In this document: piece by piece, positions 5,927 through 6,823 of the stretch | Layout: each line of letters begins with the position of its first letter | Numbering within the stretch: position 1 is the stretch's first letter | DNA from: an uncultured Lachnospiraceae bacterium | GTDB lineage: Bacteria > Bacillota > Clostridia > Lachnospirales > Lachnospiraceae | Length of the DNA stretch: 6,823 bases | Direction: 5' to 3' | NCBI GenBank assembly: GCA_945836355.1 | Contig: CAMALD010000070.1 | Coordinates: 1-6,823 of the forward strand | Position numbers and translations under genes: made by a program | Notes under the pieces: model-generated | Seen by the model: only the letters and a program-made list of their open reading frames with translations | The model's database searches: none | What the model was told of the DNA's origin: nothing

Positions 5927-5931
5927 GATTC
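5914..5931. repeat. 18-base inverted repeat over the pilT stop codon
   Basis: GAATCTTA-CA-TAAGATTC has perfect 8-base arms around a 2-base centre and contains the pilT TAA (5924-5926). A 2-base loop is too tight for a full RNA stem, but 6-7 pairs would still form with a larger loop. It has no following T-run, so it is not a classic terminator. It could be a DNA operator for the downstream gene or a transcript-processing element. Confidence 0.5.
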
Positions 5932-5944
5932 AGACAATGCAAAA

Positions 5945-5964
5945 GAAAAAGTGATTGCTTTTTC
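5945..5964 (+). other. A/T-rich hairpin between pilT and the transglutaminase-like gene
   Basis: GAAAAAG (5945-5951) and CTTTTTC (5958-5964) are perfect complements with a 6-base loop TGATTG. The stem is A/T-rich and the T-run lies in the stem's 3' arm, not after it. It may act as a leaky terminator or a leader structure just ahead of the next gene's SD (5970-5975). It may also be chance in an A-rich gap. Confidence 0.35.
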
Positions 5965-5984
5965 ATCAGAAAGGATGTGGGCAC

Positions 5985-6818
5985 ATGAAAAGAAAATGGA
6001 TGATGTTACTTTTGGCATTAGTGTTTACCTGCCTGCTCGGAGGAAGGGATGCTGCAGCAGCCGAAGAAAAATCTGCCAAACCGGTTGAGACATCGGTGAC
6101 AGATAACGGCAACGGCACCTTTACCGTGGTATACGACAACACGGAGGAGGCGAAGGTTCTGGTTATGGTATCGAAGGACTCGGTGGACTATAAGTACTAT
6201 CTGAGCAACGGGGTTGTGACGGAAGTGATTCCGATGACACTCGGCAACGGTACCTACAAGATTCGTGTCTGCAAAAACACAACGGGCAGCAAGTACAGCG
6301 TAAAATACTCCACCGAGATTGATGTGGAGCTGGACAATGAGTTGACCGTATTTACGAATCCGCACATTATTGTCGACTATGAGATCAAAGAAAAGGCAAT
6401 CAAGAAAGCGGTGTCCCTCTGTAAGTCATTAAAGACCGATACCAAGAAAATCAAAGCAATTTACAAGTACATGGTTAAGAACTATACCTACGATTATGCG
6501 AAGGTCGAAACTGTCCGGGCGACAGCCGGTTATATTCCGAGCGTCAACCAGACATACACGGACAAAAAAGGTATCTGTTATGATATTTCTTCGCTGTTTG
6601 CGGCTATGCTGAGAAGTCAGGGAATCACGGCAAAGGTGGTTACAGGATATACGCCGGCAGTAAGCACACTGCATGCATGGAATGAAGTGTATGATTCGGC
6701 AAAGAAAAAGTGGTATATCATTGATATTACCTGTGATATTGCATATTACAATGCCGGGGTCTCTTATACCATGAAGAAATCTGCAAAGGACTACGATGCG
6801 GTGAAATATTATCATTAA
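5985..6818 (+). CDS. Secreted transglutaminase-like cysteine protein
   Basis: This protein of 277 residues starts at the ATG following AAAGGA (5970-5975). The start agrees with a clear Sec signal peptide: MKRK, a hydrophobic core at 6-19, and a likely cut within DAAAAEE (22-28). A beta-rich region (about 35-118, including NGNGTFTVVYDN) precedes a transglutaminase-like domain. Its catalytic triad is visible as C198 in KGICYD, H230 in LHAWNEVY and D247 in YIIDIT. The helix KIKAIYKYMVKNYTYD (155-170) and MLRSQGITAKVVTGY (208-222) match the conserved surroundings. Members of this superfamily act as proteases or crosslinking/transamidating enzymes; which applies here cannot be told, and the substrate is unknown. 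It lies 58 bases after pilT, on the same strand. It could process or crosslink surface proteins, pilus components included, but that link rests on position alone. Confidence 0.9.
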   Translation: MKRKWMMLLLALVFTCLLGGRDAAAAEEKSAKPVETSVTDNGNGTFTVVYDNTEEAKVLVMVSKDSVDYKYYLSNGVVTEVIPMTLGNGTYKIRVCKNTTGSKYSVKYSTEIDVELDNELTVFTNPHIIVDYEIKEKAIKKAVSLCKSLKTDTKKIKAIYKYMVKNYTYDYAKVETVRATAGYIPSVNQTYTDKKGICYDISSLFAAMLRSQGITAKVVTGYTPAVSTLHAWNEVYDSAKKKWYIIDITCDIAYYNAGVSYTMKKSAKDYDAVKYYH

Positions 6819-6823
6819 TTGAA

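Noticed and set aside
5955..5984. TTG start at 5955 for the transglutaminase-like gene
   Set aside because: It has no SD, falls inside the A/T hairpin, and would place ten residues before a textbook signal peptide that starts at the ATG at 5985.

Overview
The window looks like chromosomal DNA from a Gram-positive anaerobe of the class Clostridia, most likely a member of the Lachnospiraceae. This is an inference from strong AGGAGG-type ribosome binding sites, tightly packed co-directional genes, moderate GC content, and the protein types: a tandem pair of aspartoacylase-like M14 proteins, a type IV pilus block with a DUF4860-like protein, and a Lachnospiraceae-style secreted transglutaminase-like protein. 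Every gene I accept is on the + strand. I see no tRNA, rRNA, insertion sequence, CRISPR array or attachment site.

Region 1 (1-1843) holds two adjacent paralogues of the succinylglutamate desuccinylase/aspartoacylase family, joined by a TGATG stop/start overlap. The first probably runs in from the left edge and keeps the full zinc and catalytic residue set. The second keeps the fold landmarks but has lost the zinc-binding His residues and the catalytic Glu, so it is probably a non-catalytic or re-purposed partner.

Region 2 (1844-1945) is a 102-base gap. It contains a weak bulged hairpin that could end the first transcript, three T-tracts spaced 11 bases apart, a TATAAT box, and a small hairpin that places part of the next gene's Shine-Dalgarno sequence in its loop. 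It looks like the control region of the pilus operon.

Region 3 (1946-5926) is a compact type IV pilus/type II secretion-like operon. It runs: inner-membrane platform protein (PilC/GspF), four small single-pass membrane proteins with pilin-like architecture, then the PilT-type retraction ATPase. The four small proteins look like a divergent minor-pilin (tip or priming complex) set: GspG-like, DUF4860/GspJ-like, GspI/H-like with a degenerate prepilin motif, and PilX/GspK-like. None carries a textbook G|FTLIE prepilin cleavage site. PilB, PilM/N/O, a prepilin peptidase and an obvious major pilin are not in the window and would have to be elsewhere.

Region 4 (5914-6823) starts with an 18-base inverted repeat over the pilT stop codon and a second A/T hairpin. 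A secreted transglutaminase-like cysteine protein with an intact Cys-His-Asp triad follows. It may be part of the pilus transcription unit or have its own control. The most interesting material is the divergent pseudopilin block and the loss of the active site in the second M14 paralogue.
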